Of a stretch of 64,000 nt of DNA, positions 54,214-64,000 are shown piece by piece. The translations under genes and the position numbers were made by a program. The notes beneath the pieces are model-generated. The model saw only the letters and a program-made list of their open reading frames with translations. It was not told the origin of the DNA and made no database searches. Every line of letters starts with the position of its first letter. Position 1 is the stretch's first letter. The stretch comes from Corallium rubrum (lineage: Eukaryota > Cnidaria > Anthozoa > Scleralcyonacea > Coralliidae). Where the stretch lies: contig OZ036016.1 of assembly GCA_964035015.1 (NCBI GenBank), positions 450,001 through 514,000 on the forward strand, written 5' to 3'.

Positions 54214-55261
54214 AATTTGAATTTCACAGTAAATAACATGCAGCTATAACTTGAGTTTACTTTTAACAAAGCAAAATCACAAGAAATGTTTTCTTACAAC
54301 CAGTAAACTTAGCTTAGAGTTTTCTATATAAAATAGACACAACTAGTTTTGTTCTTATAATAATAAAGCGTGTAAAGGTTATATAATAATGGTAAATATG
54401 TGACCATTAAAATCACAGTGGCCTAGATAGTTCTGAATCAATTAAAAAAAATTTAAACACAAAACAGTCATACAGTATTTTTCATGCACAATTGAGTACA
54501 TATTAATTTCACATATGGATTACAAAACACATTCTTTTGAAAGTTGTTCGTCTACACAACGTCTTCAAACCATTTAGTTTAAACGTCAGTCACCACCACC
54601 AACACTCTTTTCAACCTAGACGAACAACTTTTACAAACATGCACTATAATAATACTATTAGATTCAAACTATTTACCGTTATGTAATTGTGTACATCAGA
54701 ATTGTCTAATTGTGATAAAATATTCTTAGTTAACAAATTAGTTTTACAAGGTAACTAAATAAGATATACCGTTGACACACACTTTAAAAAGATTCTCAGT
54801 TCACACTTATACTGCATGGAGAAACTTCAAAACTAAACTATTTGACTTTTGCTAAATTACAATTTTGTTTCTATATGTTAACGTTTTTACTGCCACAGTC
54901 AACTTTTATTATCTTATACCAGAATTTTAGTTTACTACATTTTCACTTTGCTCTATCTAAAATACTGCCTGTATACACAATACTGTACTTCTTTCAACTC
55001 AGTGAAAGAGTAAAGCCTTACAAATTTTAACTATCAAAACTGAGTATTACCAAGTACTTTATAACCAAACAATTAGATAGTACCATTTAAACTGCAGTGA
55101 TTTATTTGTGTTCCCCTCAGCTGCATATATATACAAGATATATCTAGATTACAACTATATCTCCTTTATTCATAACTATATAGGTAACTCAACTGTAATG
55201 CAAGTCCTCTCATATAAACAAGACAGCTAATAATAAATTCCAATTCTATAATAATAATAAT

Positions 55262-55322
<61 letters not shown>

Positions 55323-56828
55323 TATATATAGTTATATACTTAAAGTTTTTGGAAATTTGGGGAAAGCTGCATCATTGCTGTACCATTTAGTGCATGTCGA
55401 GCTAATACTATAAATAACTAAATTATTTGAAGATCCTGTATCTGGACAATCAGAGAAATGCTCATAGTGTTTAACTATTAACTAACCAACAAACAAACAA
55501 ACATGATATTAAAGACGAACTATTGTTATGCAACATATCTGCAAATGCTCAAAAATTCTAATAATTTTATATTATATTATGCAAAACTTGTGATCATATT
55601 GTAGACGCATCTTTGCCTGCTTAGATTGATTTGCCTGTAAACATTTTGAAAACAACTTCAAGCTAAACGACCAGAGTATAGGTGCGTGGAATGCTCCTTG
55701 TTAGATTCAACTGCCTAAGATATACACCCTGAACATGCTAGAAACCTGTATTATTATGTAAGTGCTAATATCTATAATAAATTTCCTATTAAAATTAGAA
55801 AAACTTTGAATCTTAATTATTTTGGCAGATTAGTAAAGGACCATTATTTAGTATTAATTAGATTATATTGTATGTAACTTATTTTATATCACGAGAAACA
55901 ATACCAACAGGATATTGTAAATTCCGAAGTGTTCTATCCGGAATAAGTATTTACTTAATCTATACGTATAAATACGTTCTATACAAACACAATGGGCCGA
56001 TGGCGAAGACGCCATTTAACCGTTATTTACGATAATCATGGTTTAAACGAGTTTTAAAATACCTAGATAAGCTGCGAAAATGCTGACTATGTTAATCGAC
56101 AATTAATTATTGTCTTTGGTTTTACAATAGAGACTTTAAGATGCTAGGACGACGACGGCGGTTGAAACGCAAGATAAGTTTTACAATTTAAAGCCGAGTC
56201 ACGGTTAACTAACTATTATATTTGATATTTGGAGCTACTTTAATGACTTCCCAAACGCCCCAGTATTGCTAAAATCATTGTAGTGTCAGTAGTGAAGTAA
56301 ATCGTACGAAACAGTTCTCATCTTTTCGCCGTTGACGTCGTCCTGAAGACGTGAAAATGCTCTAAGTGGCGTTGTATAAAGAACGAGGACGGTGTCGAGA
56401 TTACTCTTATGTCTAGAATTATTCATTCTCTTTGTTTTGTAAAAATATTTCTTTTGTTTAGAGGACGTCGTCGTTAAGGTTGACGTCACGTAGATCTTAA
56501 AGTCTCTAATGTTGTGATAGACGATGGTTCAATCCGAGGTCGATCTAATCCTTAAACACTGTCTAACTAAATCACCGTTTCTGCAAATGACCTAATTATG
56601 GATGCCTAAACTAACATTTTTATATTTATTGACAATTACACGTCTTCTGACTTCTAATGTTGAAGGAGACTTGTTTTCTGTTGCATTGCATATCAAATTG
56701 TTATAAGTTGATCTTACGTTTAGCTTTGCCATGTAATTCTTTTCAGACCTATAATTGTCGTTTCAAAGCCACTTTAACTTTACCTTGTTCGAAAGAAAAA
56801 CGTTCTGAGAAACCAACACTCAATCCAA
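54214..56828. other. 3' flank of TPR-CHAT copy B with later insertions
   Basis: Colinear with 9022-10690. It contains an (AATA)/(TA)n microsatellite at 55246-55328 and about 750 bp (about 55800-56555) absent from copy A. That extra part includes the TIR element at 56129-56507. No gene is seen. Confidence 0.7.
56129..56507. mobile_element. TIR element, 379 bp
   Basis: AGAGACTTTAAGAT at the left and ATCTTAAAGTCTCT at the right, followed inward by ACGACGACGG/CGTCGTCGTT-type words. It lies in sequence missing from duplication copy A. No clear target duplication is seen. Confidence 0.72.
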
Positions 56829-59800
56829 TCACAAGGTCATTTCGCGAGATTTTGTTTTAATTTCTTCAATATCGTGCTTCGAAAACTTAACGTCTTCGCC
56901 GTAGATAGTAAATGGTGCCCAAACCTGTAGATCTTGAAAAATATGGTCTTCATGATGTTGAAATATGTTCATTGTCCTTCTTAAAGCCTCACAAACCGAC
57001 GTTTCGTTGCAAATTTCTTTATAGAAATTTTCCATAAACAATTGTGTACCCTCATCGTCAATAGGCCAGAGCGTGGCAAGAACGGAGCGGGCACCGGCTG
57101 CAAGAAATGCGCGTGCTAGACCAACGACTCCTTCTGAAGAGACATTCCCTCTTCCTGTATGACAACAACATAAAACAACTAACCGGGCAGTTATGGGAAT
57201 TTCAATAATATCTCTTTCTCTTACCAGATACGATTCTTCTTTGGGTAAGCCTTGGCTAGTTGAATTAGGATGAGGAGCAAGAAAGATTTCACCATGCTCT
57301 CCGTCCCCATGTGCGGCAATGTGAATTATGCTAGCGTTTTGAATTAATTGTAAAACTCGTTGCTTTACGGCCTTGTCTTCTACTAAGGGTTTAGCGTCAA
57401 AACGCGGTGCAAGGCATTTCACTTCAGCTGTGGCGGATGGAAGCGGTTCCGGTTCAATTTCTAGGCCACGAAAACTAACTTTGCCAATAGTTGGATTACC
57501 AACAAACAATGCAAAACCTAGACTAGCTTCATCTGATTGCTTCATGCTGGCATAAAGAGTGTGCAGAGATGGTGTTATTTGAATACTGCAATTTTGTGAT
57601 ATTGAGGAACCGTTTTCATCTTTCAATGCACAAAATGGCACAAAAAACAAAAATTTGTCAGGAACAATAATCAATTTGTTTCCTTTAATAAAACCCTTAA
57701 CAGGGTTGATGACTTTCTGAAACAATTCCTGTAAAATAAGAGTATCTTGTTCAATAGAAGGAGGTCTAGCCGGAGACCTCAGTTTGGCAACGTCAACAGC
57801 CTGATCATAACGTTGCACTACTTGCAGTACATTATTGATTTTCGACTCAGAATCTTGGCGTGTGTTGGGAAGAAATATGCTTTCGCAAGACTGGGCCTTT
57901 TTGGAAAGTATATTTTCGGAGTTCTTTAATTCACAATTTCCCGATCTTTTATTGGAATCAATAAATTTCTCATTCACTAACATCTGGCTCCATGGTATTT
58001 CCGCAATGTTATGACGACTAGAAGTAGAATTTGAACTTAGTTTAAGCAAGGATGAATCACGCTTTAAATGAACAGAATAAGTCTGAAGCAACATTTTCAA
58101 AATATCGAAAATAGAATTCTCAGGTAAAGTCAGGTCATTATTTCTTTCCAAAACAATGTGTTTAATGTCATCCACGCCATTTAAAACCCATATATGGAGA
58201 AACTTATTAAGATCAAAAGAATAAAATAAAACAGTGGAATTATTTTTCTTAAGCAGGATATCCTTCTCAATATTGTCTATTTGTAATTTCTCTTCATTTT
58301 TGTCAATATTTTTCCAGGTCTCACGTGTATAATTGACCATGTCATTAATCTCTGATTTCTTTCGTTTCTCGATAAAAGCATGCAGTGCCTTGGCCTTTCC
58401 AAGATCAATAACTAACAATGCGGCTTCAATGCGTTCCAACAAAAGAAAGCAACGCATTAGAGTCACATATCGTTGAAAGTATCCACTAGTGAATGATATC
58501 TTATTTTTGTCAATGCTCAAGTCGAATAAAATCTTATCACCACACATAACAGATCTCTTAAGAAATGACACAGCGTGTTTTAAGTTGCTCACATCTTCCT
58601 TTCCGCGAGCTACAAAGATATACAGGGACAAGTAAGAGTTTCCTATGTTTCCTAAAGAAATGCTTTCCGAACTTCGATCACCAATTTCTAAACTAATATT
58701 AAATGTTTCTTCAAAACATTTAAGAGATTTTTGAAAGTGCCCCATCTTAGAATATGCATTCCCTAAATTTCCATTATCGCTTGCTATTCCTGACCGATCT
58801 CCTATTTCAGTGTTGATTTCTAGACCTTTATTGTAATAGTGAATAGCTTTTTCATACTGCCCCAAACTGAGATAAGCATTCCCTAACTTTCCATTGTCAC
58901 TTGCTATTCCTGACCGATCTCCTATTTCAGTGCTGATTTCTAGACCTTTATTGTAATAGTGAATAGCTTTTTCATACTGCCCCAAACTAAGATAAGCATT
59001 CCCTAAATCTCCATTGTTACTTGCTATTCCTGACCGATCTCCTATTTCAGTGCTGATTTCTAAACCTTTATTATAATACTGAATAGCTTTTTCATACTGC
59101 CCCAAACAACGATAGGCACTCCCTAAATTTCCATTGTTATTTGCTATTCCTGACCGATCTCCTATTTCAATGCTGATTTCTAGGCCTTTACTGTAATAGT
59201 AAATGGCTTTTTCATACAGCCCCATTCTCAAATAGACACTCCCTAAATTTCCATTGTTATTTGCTATTCCTGACCGATCCCCTATTTCAGTGCTGATTTC
59301 TAGACCTTCACTGTAATAGGAAATGGCTTTTTCATACTGTCCCAAACAACGATAGACAGTCCCTAAATTTCCATTGTTATTTGCTATTCCTGACCGATCC
59401 CCTATTTCAGTGCTCATTTCTAGACCTTCACTGTAATAGGAAATGGCTTTTTCATACTGCCCCATACTCAAATAGACACTCCCTAAATTTCCATTGTTAT
59501 TTGCTATTCCTGACCGATCCCCTATTTCAGTGCTCATTTCTAGACCTTCACTGTAATAGGAAATGGCTTTTTCATACTGCCCCATACTCAAATAGACACT
59601 CCCTAAATTTCCATTGTTACTTGCTATTCCTGACCGATTTCCTATTTCAGTACTGATTGAGAAACATTCATTGTAATAGTGAATGGCTTCTTTATATTCT
59701 GCCAAACCTAGATGCGCATTTCCTAATATTTGGCAACATTTTGCTTTGCTTGATTTGTCTTTAAGTTCATCTGCAATCTTTTCAGCTCTTAGGGTATATT

Positions 59801-60137
59801 CTATTGTTTTACTATAATGTGAAGTATTAAAATATATTCTTGCAATTCTAAGAAGAATAGTCATTCTCAAACTCTTTTCCTCATCTAAATTACTTAATAA
59901 TTTTTCAAGTTCAAGATAGTACTTCAACATTTCCTGACATTCCTTATTTCCATCACAATTTTGAACAACGCGCAATAACATTTGCATTTTTAACATTAAG
60001 TTACTTTGAAGAAGTTCAATAGATCTATCTACAATATATTCAAAGTCATTCTTTCTTCCTTTGTCTTGTAGAATTTTTGCCGTCTCAGCAACAAACTCAA
60101 TTATCATTTCAATGTTTCTGTTTCTTGCTTGAAAAAT
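56829..60137 (-). CDS. TPR-CHAT protein gene copy B, main exon (intact)
   Basis: Joined to the first exon at 60911-60958 this gives an 1118-aa protein. Order: about 150 residues of N-terminal helices (MIIEFVAETAKIL...YFNTSHYSKTIEYTLRAEKI); nine 40-residue TPR units (QYEKAIHYYNKGLEISTEIG type, the last diverged as HFQKSLKCFEETFNISLEIG); a helical linker; a C-terminal CHAT domain. The CHAT catalytic pair is His959 (HIAAHGDGEHGE) and Cys1008 (VVLCCCHTGRG), followed by GVVGLARAFLAAGARSVLAT. CHAT is a caspase-like clan CD protease fold; in prokaryotes TPR-CHAT proteins act as triggered proteases in defence. TPR repeats usually bind partners. TPR-CHAT genes like this are commonly annotated as TPR protein 28-like in cnidarians. 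The substrate here is unknown. The acceptor CAG ends at 60138. Confidence 0.9.
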   Translation of the reverse strand: MFQARNRNIEMIIEFVAETAKILQDKGRKNDFEYIVDRSIELLQSNLMLKMQMLLRVVQNCDGNKECQEMLKYYLELEKLLSNLDEEKSLRMTILLRIARIYFNTSHYSKTIEYTLRAEKIADELKDKSSKAKCCQILGNAHLGLAEYKEAIHYYNECFSISTEIGNRSGIASNNGNLGSVYLSMGQYEKAISYYSEGLEMSTEIGDRSGIANNNGNLGSVYLSMGQYEKAISYYSEGLEMSTEIGDRSGIANNNGNLGTVYRCLGQYEKAISYYSEGLEISTEIGDRSGIANNNGNLGSVYLRMGLYEKAIYYYSKGLEISIEIGDRSGIANNNGNLGSAYRCLGQYEKAIQYYNKGLEISTEIGDRSGIASNNGDLGNAYLSLGQYEKAIHYYNKGLEISTEIGDRSGIASDNGKLGNAYLSLGQYEKAIHYYNKGLEINTEIGDRSGIASDNGNLGNAYSKMGHFQKSLKCFEETFNISLEIGDRSSESISLGNIGNSYLSLYIFVARGKEDVSNLKHAVSFLKRSVMCGDKILFDLSIDKNKISFTSGYFQRYVTLMRCFLLLERIEAALLVIDLGKAKALHAFIEKRKKSEINDMVNYTRETWKNIDKNEEKLQIDNIEKDILLKKNNSTVLFYSFDLNKFLHIWVLNGVDDIKHIVLERNNDLTLPENSIFDILKMLLQTYSVHLKRDSSLLKLSSNSTSSRHNIAEIPWSQMLVNEKFIDSNKRSGNCELKNSENILSKKAQSCESIFLPNTRQDSESKINNVLQVVQRYDQAVDVAKLRSPARPPSIEQDTLILQELFQKVINPVKGFIKGNKLIIVPDKFLFFVPFCALKDENGSSISQNCSIQITPSLHTLYASMKQSDEASLGFALFVGNPTIGKVSFRGLEIEPEPLPSATAEVKCLAPRFDAKPLVEDKAVKQRVLQLIQNASIIHIAAHGDGEHGEIFLAPHPNSTSQGLPKEESYLVRERDIIEIPITARLVVLCCCHTGRGNVSSEGVVGLARAFLAAGARSVLATLWPIDDEGTQLFMENFYKEICNETSVCEALRRTMNIFQHHEDHIFQDLQVWAPFTIYGEDVKFSKHDIEEIKTKSREMTL

Positions 60138-60910
60138 CTGTTTTCAGTTTAAAAATATTCATATAGCTAAAAAGCTAACCAAAACGTGTGCAACAGACGT
60201 TTGTACTAAACCGAGGTTTGGTAGAGATAGAGTAGAGGGAGGAGTAAGGAGTCAAATTGAGCTAGTATCACAAAAAAATTGTCCCCTTCTAAACTACACG
60301 ATAAAACACCATGCAAACAAGTTGCTACAAGGCCGTTTTAACATGCCGTTTTAACATGCCGTTTTAACATGCCGTTTTAACATGCCGTTTTAACATGCCG
60401 TTACTGGGATGCATTTGCACTGGTTGTTTCCAGTTTGTTAACATGCATGTCTGTAACAGATGTTGACAACTTGCAACAAAGTTGATGACTTCAACAGACT
60501 TAATTGTGACAAATTGTTGCAACAACTTGTTACCGCTTTGCGCTTAACAAATTGATACAAAGTTGACAAAAACAAGCTTGCATTGGCTTGATAAAATAAC
60601 AACTTGTTAACAACTTGTTACAAAGCTTGTTGCAAACTCATATTGTCAACACAGAAGCTGTGGGATTTTTGCGGGTGTAGATTTGCCGGAATGAAATGAA
60701 TATAGGAAAGAAGGAAAAAATGAAGGAGGAAAGAAGGAAAAAAGGAAGGAAATAAAGGAAATAAATGAATGAATAAATAAATAAATGAATGGGTGAATAA
60801 ATGAATAAATTAATGAACTGAAATGAATAAATGAATATAAAAAAACAAAATACATTCTTTGCCTGTTTTTGAAATAGTTCTAAAGCAGTACTAATATTTA
60901 AATTACTTAC
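60138..60910 (-). other. Intron of TPR-CHAT copy B
   Basis: GTAAGT donor at 60910, CAG acceptor at 60138. It contains a 13-bp tandem repeat (ACATGCCGTTTTA, about five units at 60334-60400) where copy A has one. It also has an ACAACTTGTT-type repeat ending GATTTTTGCGGGTGTA and a GGAA/AATGAATA microsatellite (60700-60840). Open frames on the minus strand here read from exon 1 into the intron and are not real extensions. Confidence 0.75.
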
Positions 60911-60958
60911 TTCATGGCGTATTTTGCCAGCATCAAAACTTTCTTGAGCAGACGCCAT
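60911..60958 (-). CDS. TPR-CHAT copy B, first coding exon
   Basis: ATG at 60958 encodes MASAQESFDAGKIRHE and ends at GAA|GTAAGT. It differs from copy A at two residues. The join to 60137 adds IFQARNRNIE in frame. Confidence 0.8.
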
Positions 60959-61110
60959 TTTTGTATACTGGTAAGACCGTTTTTAGCTGCAAAGAAGCAG
61001 AAATACGTGAACAAAATCAGGCCAACACACTGAGAACTATGTGATATGTATAGGTTAGTTACTAAGACTGGAATAGCCAATAACTGACTTAGTTATTATA
61101 GATGATATCC

Positions 61111-61624
61111 GATGCACTTTTTGAAATATGCGATCGAAGACAAACATAAAAACTTGATGACAAACATAAAAACTTGAAAACAAACATAAAAACTTGCGAT
61201 GTAAAGTAACCGCTGAGTGCCTTCCAATAACTTCTTCACAGCGTGTCTTGGTTTATTACAAAACAAAAGCCTTGGATAGTTCTCACGTTACATCGCATCA
61301 TAACAATAAAAACGTCGTGAAACTGAAACACTGCTACTGTAAATTTATCCTTCATAATTCAGTGAGATTTTGAGCACAAAAATAAAACAAACACATGTCA
61401 TTTCAGACACATTTCTGACATTGGTTTGCCTGCAGTTTGAAACGTCACATTTAATGAGTAAAATGCTTGGAAAGGTTCGAATTACACACTCACGAGTTTG
61501 ACGCTTGAAACAAGCCTAAATAAATGCATTGTTTTTTGCACCGTGTGTCAAATTCTAGTATAATCCATAACTCAAACGCCGATTCTACTTTTTCAACAAT
61601 ATTTTCGTGATGCACTTTTGAAAT
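61111..61624. mobile_element. Insertion specific to copy B, flanked by 16-17-bp direct repeats
   Basis: GATGCACTTTTTGAAAT (61111-61127) and GATGCACTTTTGAAAT (61609-61624) flank about 480 bp missing from copy A. The left part has three tandem units of ACAAACATAAAAACTTG. A retroposition-type target duplication is plausible; the class is unknown. Confidence 0.6.
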
Positions 61625-62027
61625 GTTAATTCGAACCCTGGGCCCATCAACGAGAATTGACGCATAAATAGACCTCATTCCAAAATAGCCACCAAATTAA
61701 GATTCTTTTCTATACATACAAGAGGCCACTCAGAGACTGAGTAAATACCTCCACCAGTTAGTGGGTTTTTATTACTACACTTGTATGAATGAATAAAATG
61801 CTTGATTGCACTTGTACCAAAATTATGCAAAAATGTTTGCATAAAATAAAGATAATGAGCGCAATCAAGCATTTCTTCTTCACGGAGTATCTTGTGGTCA
61901 GATTGTTATTAAATTCTCAACCAAATTTCAACCAAAATGGAAAAGTTTGGTGAGGTCCTTGGTCTATGATCAATCTTTCCACAAACTTTCACAAACATCT
62001 GTGCAGTATTTGGTGGGAGATCCTGGT

Positions 62028-62282
<255 letters not shown>

Positions 62283-62283
<1 letters not shown>

Positions 62284-64000
62284 CAGACAGACATGGCAAA
62301 CATTGCTACTTACCAGGCTGTACTATTCTGTAAAAACACAATTTTACATCGAAAGGAGAGTTATGTATTTGAAAAGAAATTCTCCATCATATAAGGGCAG
62401 TAAGTCCATTCATATTCACAAGTTGCATGTATCCACCAGACTGTGGCTTGGGACTATTTCAATGCTGTTGTACAATACCTTTACAAAGAGAGCATTGCTT
62501 AGATTTAAAGAACAACATCCGTGCTGGACATTTTATGCGTGTTAATTTAGTAGTACACTAGTTAAGAAATAGAAAGCGTTTTCTGTGTTTCCATAAAGTT
62601 ATAGAAACATTCGTGGTTTTGAAAACACTTGTGTGGAAACACTCCCCTTGCGGAATCTCTGTTCCCACTATAATTTTTCGTTTCCCCAAACTTCCTCTCA
62701 TGTTTCTATAACTCAATAGAAACACGGAAAACGTTTTCCGAGAAAAAAAAGATTAAGGTGTATAAATGGCTTATATTATGTGGTGTAATTGTTGACATAT
62801 TGGGTCGTTCCAGAAAAGATCCATACCCCCTCCCCTCCTGAGGAAATGTCAAATGGGTCCACCCTCTTAGGACATCCAGAGACAAGTGAACACCCCTCTC
62901 CCCGGAGAGCGAAAGCTAAAATTACATCCTCGCGGTTTTTTGAAAAATGGTTTAATTAGTTCTGCGAATACAGCCGCCTCACATCGGGCGATCGTGGCAA
63001 AACGGACCTCTGCGAGTCGAGAGTAAACGATCATTTCATACAGATGACATAAGTTCGTCCTGAATAGAAAGGCTCAACGCAGACAACGCTCACACCAAAA
63101 TCAACGTCAATGCTCAGTTTCTGTCTCAAATTCCAAAGCGAAAGCTTAGTTATTGCCAAACAAAGGAAAACGGATAGCTGTTCTTCTCACTACTAGTTCG
63201 ATTTGCGATAAATTGCAAGATTTCCTATCGAAATCGAATGATTTTCCAGTCATCAAGCGGGACTTCCTGTCCAGGTTGAATATTCTTACGGTTGAGTGAA
63301 ATTTGAAATGTAGGTTGCTAAGGTTACGATTCAACAGGAAGTCCCGCTTGATATTGACTGGAAAATGGCTCATTGATATTTCTATTTTCTGTTGATATTT
63401 TAGATAACTTATATAGTTTTGTACTTGTTATGTATCTATGACTTGTTAAATCTTATTATTAAAAGTTATGTTTACTTACCTGTTTAATATTTTGATATTT
63501 CCAACTACTCCCTCCCCCCTCGGCCCTCTAAAGTAAATTTCCCCCTCCCCCCTTCCGGACAGCGAAAATTTAATATAATCTTGCCCTGTTTTCCATAGAG
63601 TTATAAAACACGGCTTTTAACCAATGACCGCTTGCGTTTTCGAAAATTCGACTTTATTACTAAATTCAGTAGCATATATAGTAGCATGACATGTTTTACA
63701 ACTGTCTTTCTTCACGTGTTCGAGTCTTGTAGACCTTACTCACTTTGACCTTTTAGAAATGTTACTGCAGTCATGTCAGTCATTGTTGTAACCTTTTTAC
63801 ATGTAAATATCAAATTACAATAATATTATCGTGAAATCAAATGATATTCCAAGAAGACCAATTCTCTATAAACTAATCGGAAACACACATATTTCATCTT
63901 TAGTGTCATTGCAAAGCAAAATAAAATAGTCTATAGTATCATTGTTCGAAATATGGCTATGTAATGTTCAATCATAAACACAAAGAACAAAGCGTATACC
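62283..64000. other. Right part of duplication copy B with a composite insertion
   Basis: Homology to copy A covers 62283-62800 and 63576-63943. Between them, about 62801-63575 is extra. It starts TGGGTCGTTCCAGAAAAGAT (left end of the 30715-30885 MITE family), includes pyrimidine-rich runs, and contains an inverted pair TTTTCCAGTCATCAAGCGGG (about 63241) and its complement (about 63345-63368). After 63943 the sequence resembles 23505-23550. No gene is seen. Confidence 0.7.

Noticed and set aside
60638-60958. 106-aa frame starting MASAQESFDAGKIRHE
   Set aside because: Only the first 16 codons are exon; the rest reads past a consensus donor into intronic microsatellite.
61620-61640. B-box-like TTCGAACCCTGGG (minus strand), possible tRNA or SINE
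   Set aside because: No A box or cloverleaf at the right distance.

Overview
The window is eukaryotic, from an AT-rich invertebrate animal, most likely a cnidarian and possibly a sponge. It shows spliced genes with GT-AG introns, Penelope-like, non-LTR and Helentron-class transposons, dense palindromic MITEs and many microsatellites. There is no operon structure and no bacterial signal. The taxon is inferred from gene and transposon content, not from a species-specific marker.

Host genes are few. (1) A TPR-CHAT protein gene occurs twice in direct orientation on the minus strand (A: 10691-15188; B: 56829-60958). Both share a 16-codon first exon, an intron of about 0.7 kb and one large exon holding 40-residue TPR units followed by a caspase-like CHAT domain. 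Copy B is intact (1118 aa, 9 TPR units). Copy A has 13 units and one in-frame TAG, inside a block of three TPR units that was recently duplicated. The genes lie in a direct duplication of more than 10 kb (about 6624-16876 and 51651-63943). (2) A small-exon gene on the plus strand (45063-49599) encodes a SEA domain, a transmembrane segment and a cytoplasmic tail. Its introns hold transposons and an AATTG satellite. (3) A weak exon candidate lies at about 24084-24200.

Mobile elements fill the rest. From left to right: a truncated Penelope-like element ending in a >110-bp palindrome (1-1913); a 1.27-kb MuDR-like element (2689-3962); nested MITEs (4-6 kb); a 2.4-kb TIR element at the left edge of each duplicated block; MuDR-like and palindromic elements (17.2-19.7 kb); a broken non-LTR element split by a fold-back transposon (20.1-22.2 kb); and a nearly complete CR1/L2-like retrotransposon (25.2-30.4 kb) whose ORF2 is split by a TTAA-type MITE. 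Then follow microsatellites, a hairpin and a SINE (30.4-32.5 kb), a roughly 11-kb Helentron (about 32.87-44.26 kb), and more fold-back elements around the SEA gene.

The points most worth a second look are: hammerhead-ribozyme cores in palindromic repeats at several loci, one with covariation in stem II; a 2A-like peptide (DIEKNPGP) ahead of two cysteine-protease-like domains in the Helentron; a same-frame ORF1-UGA-CUA-ORF2 junction in the retrotransposon, suggesting stop-codon readthrough; a family of three MuDR-like elements with perfect 9-bp target duplications; and the TPR-CHAT pair. All calls come from reading the sequence; no database search was run.
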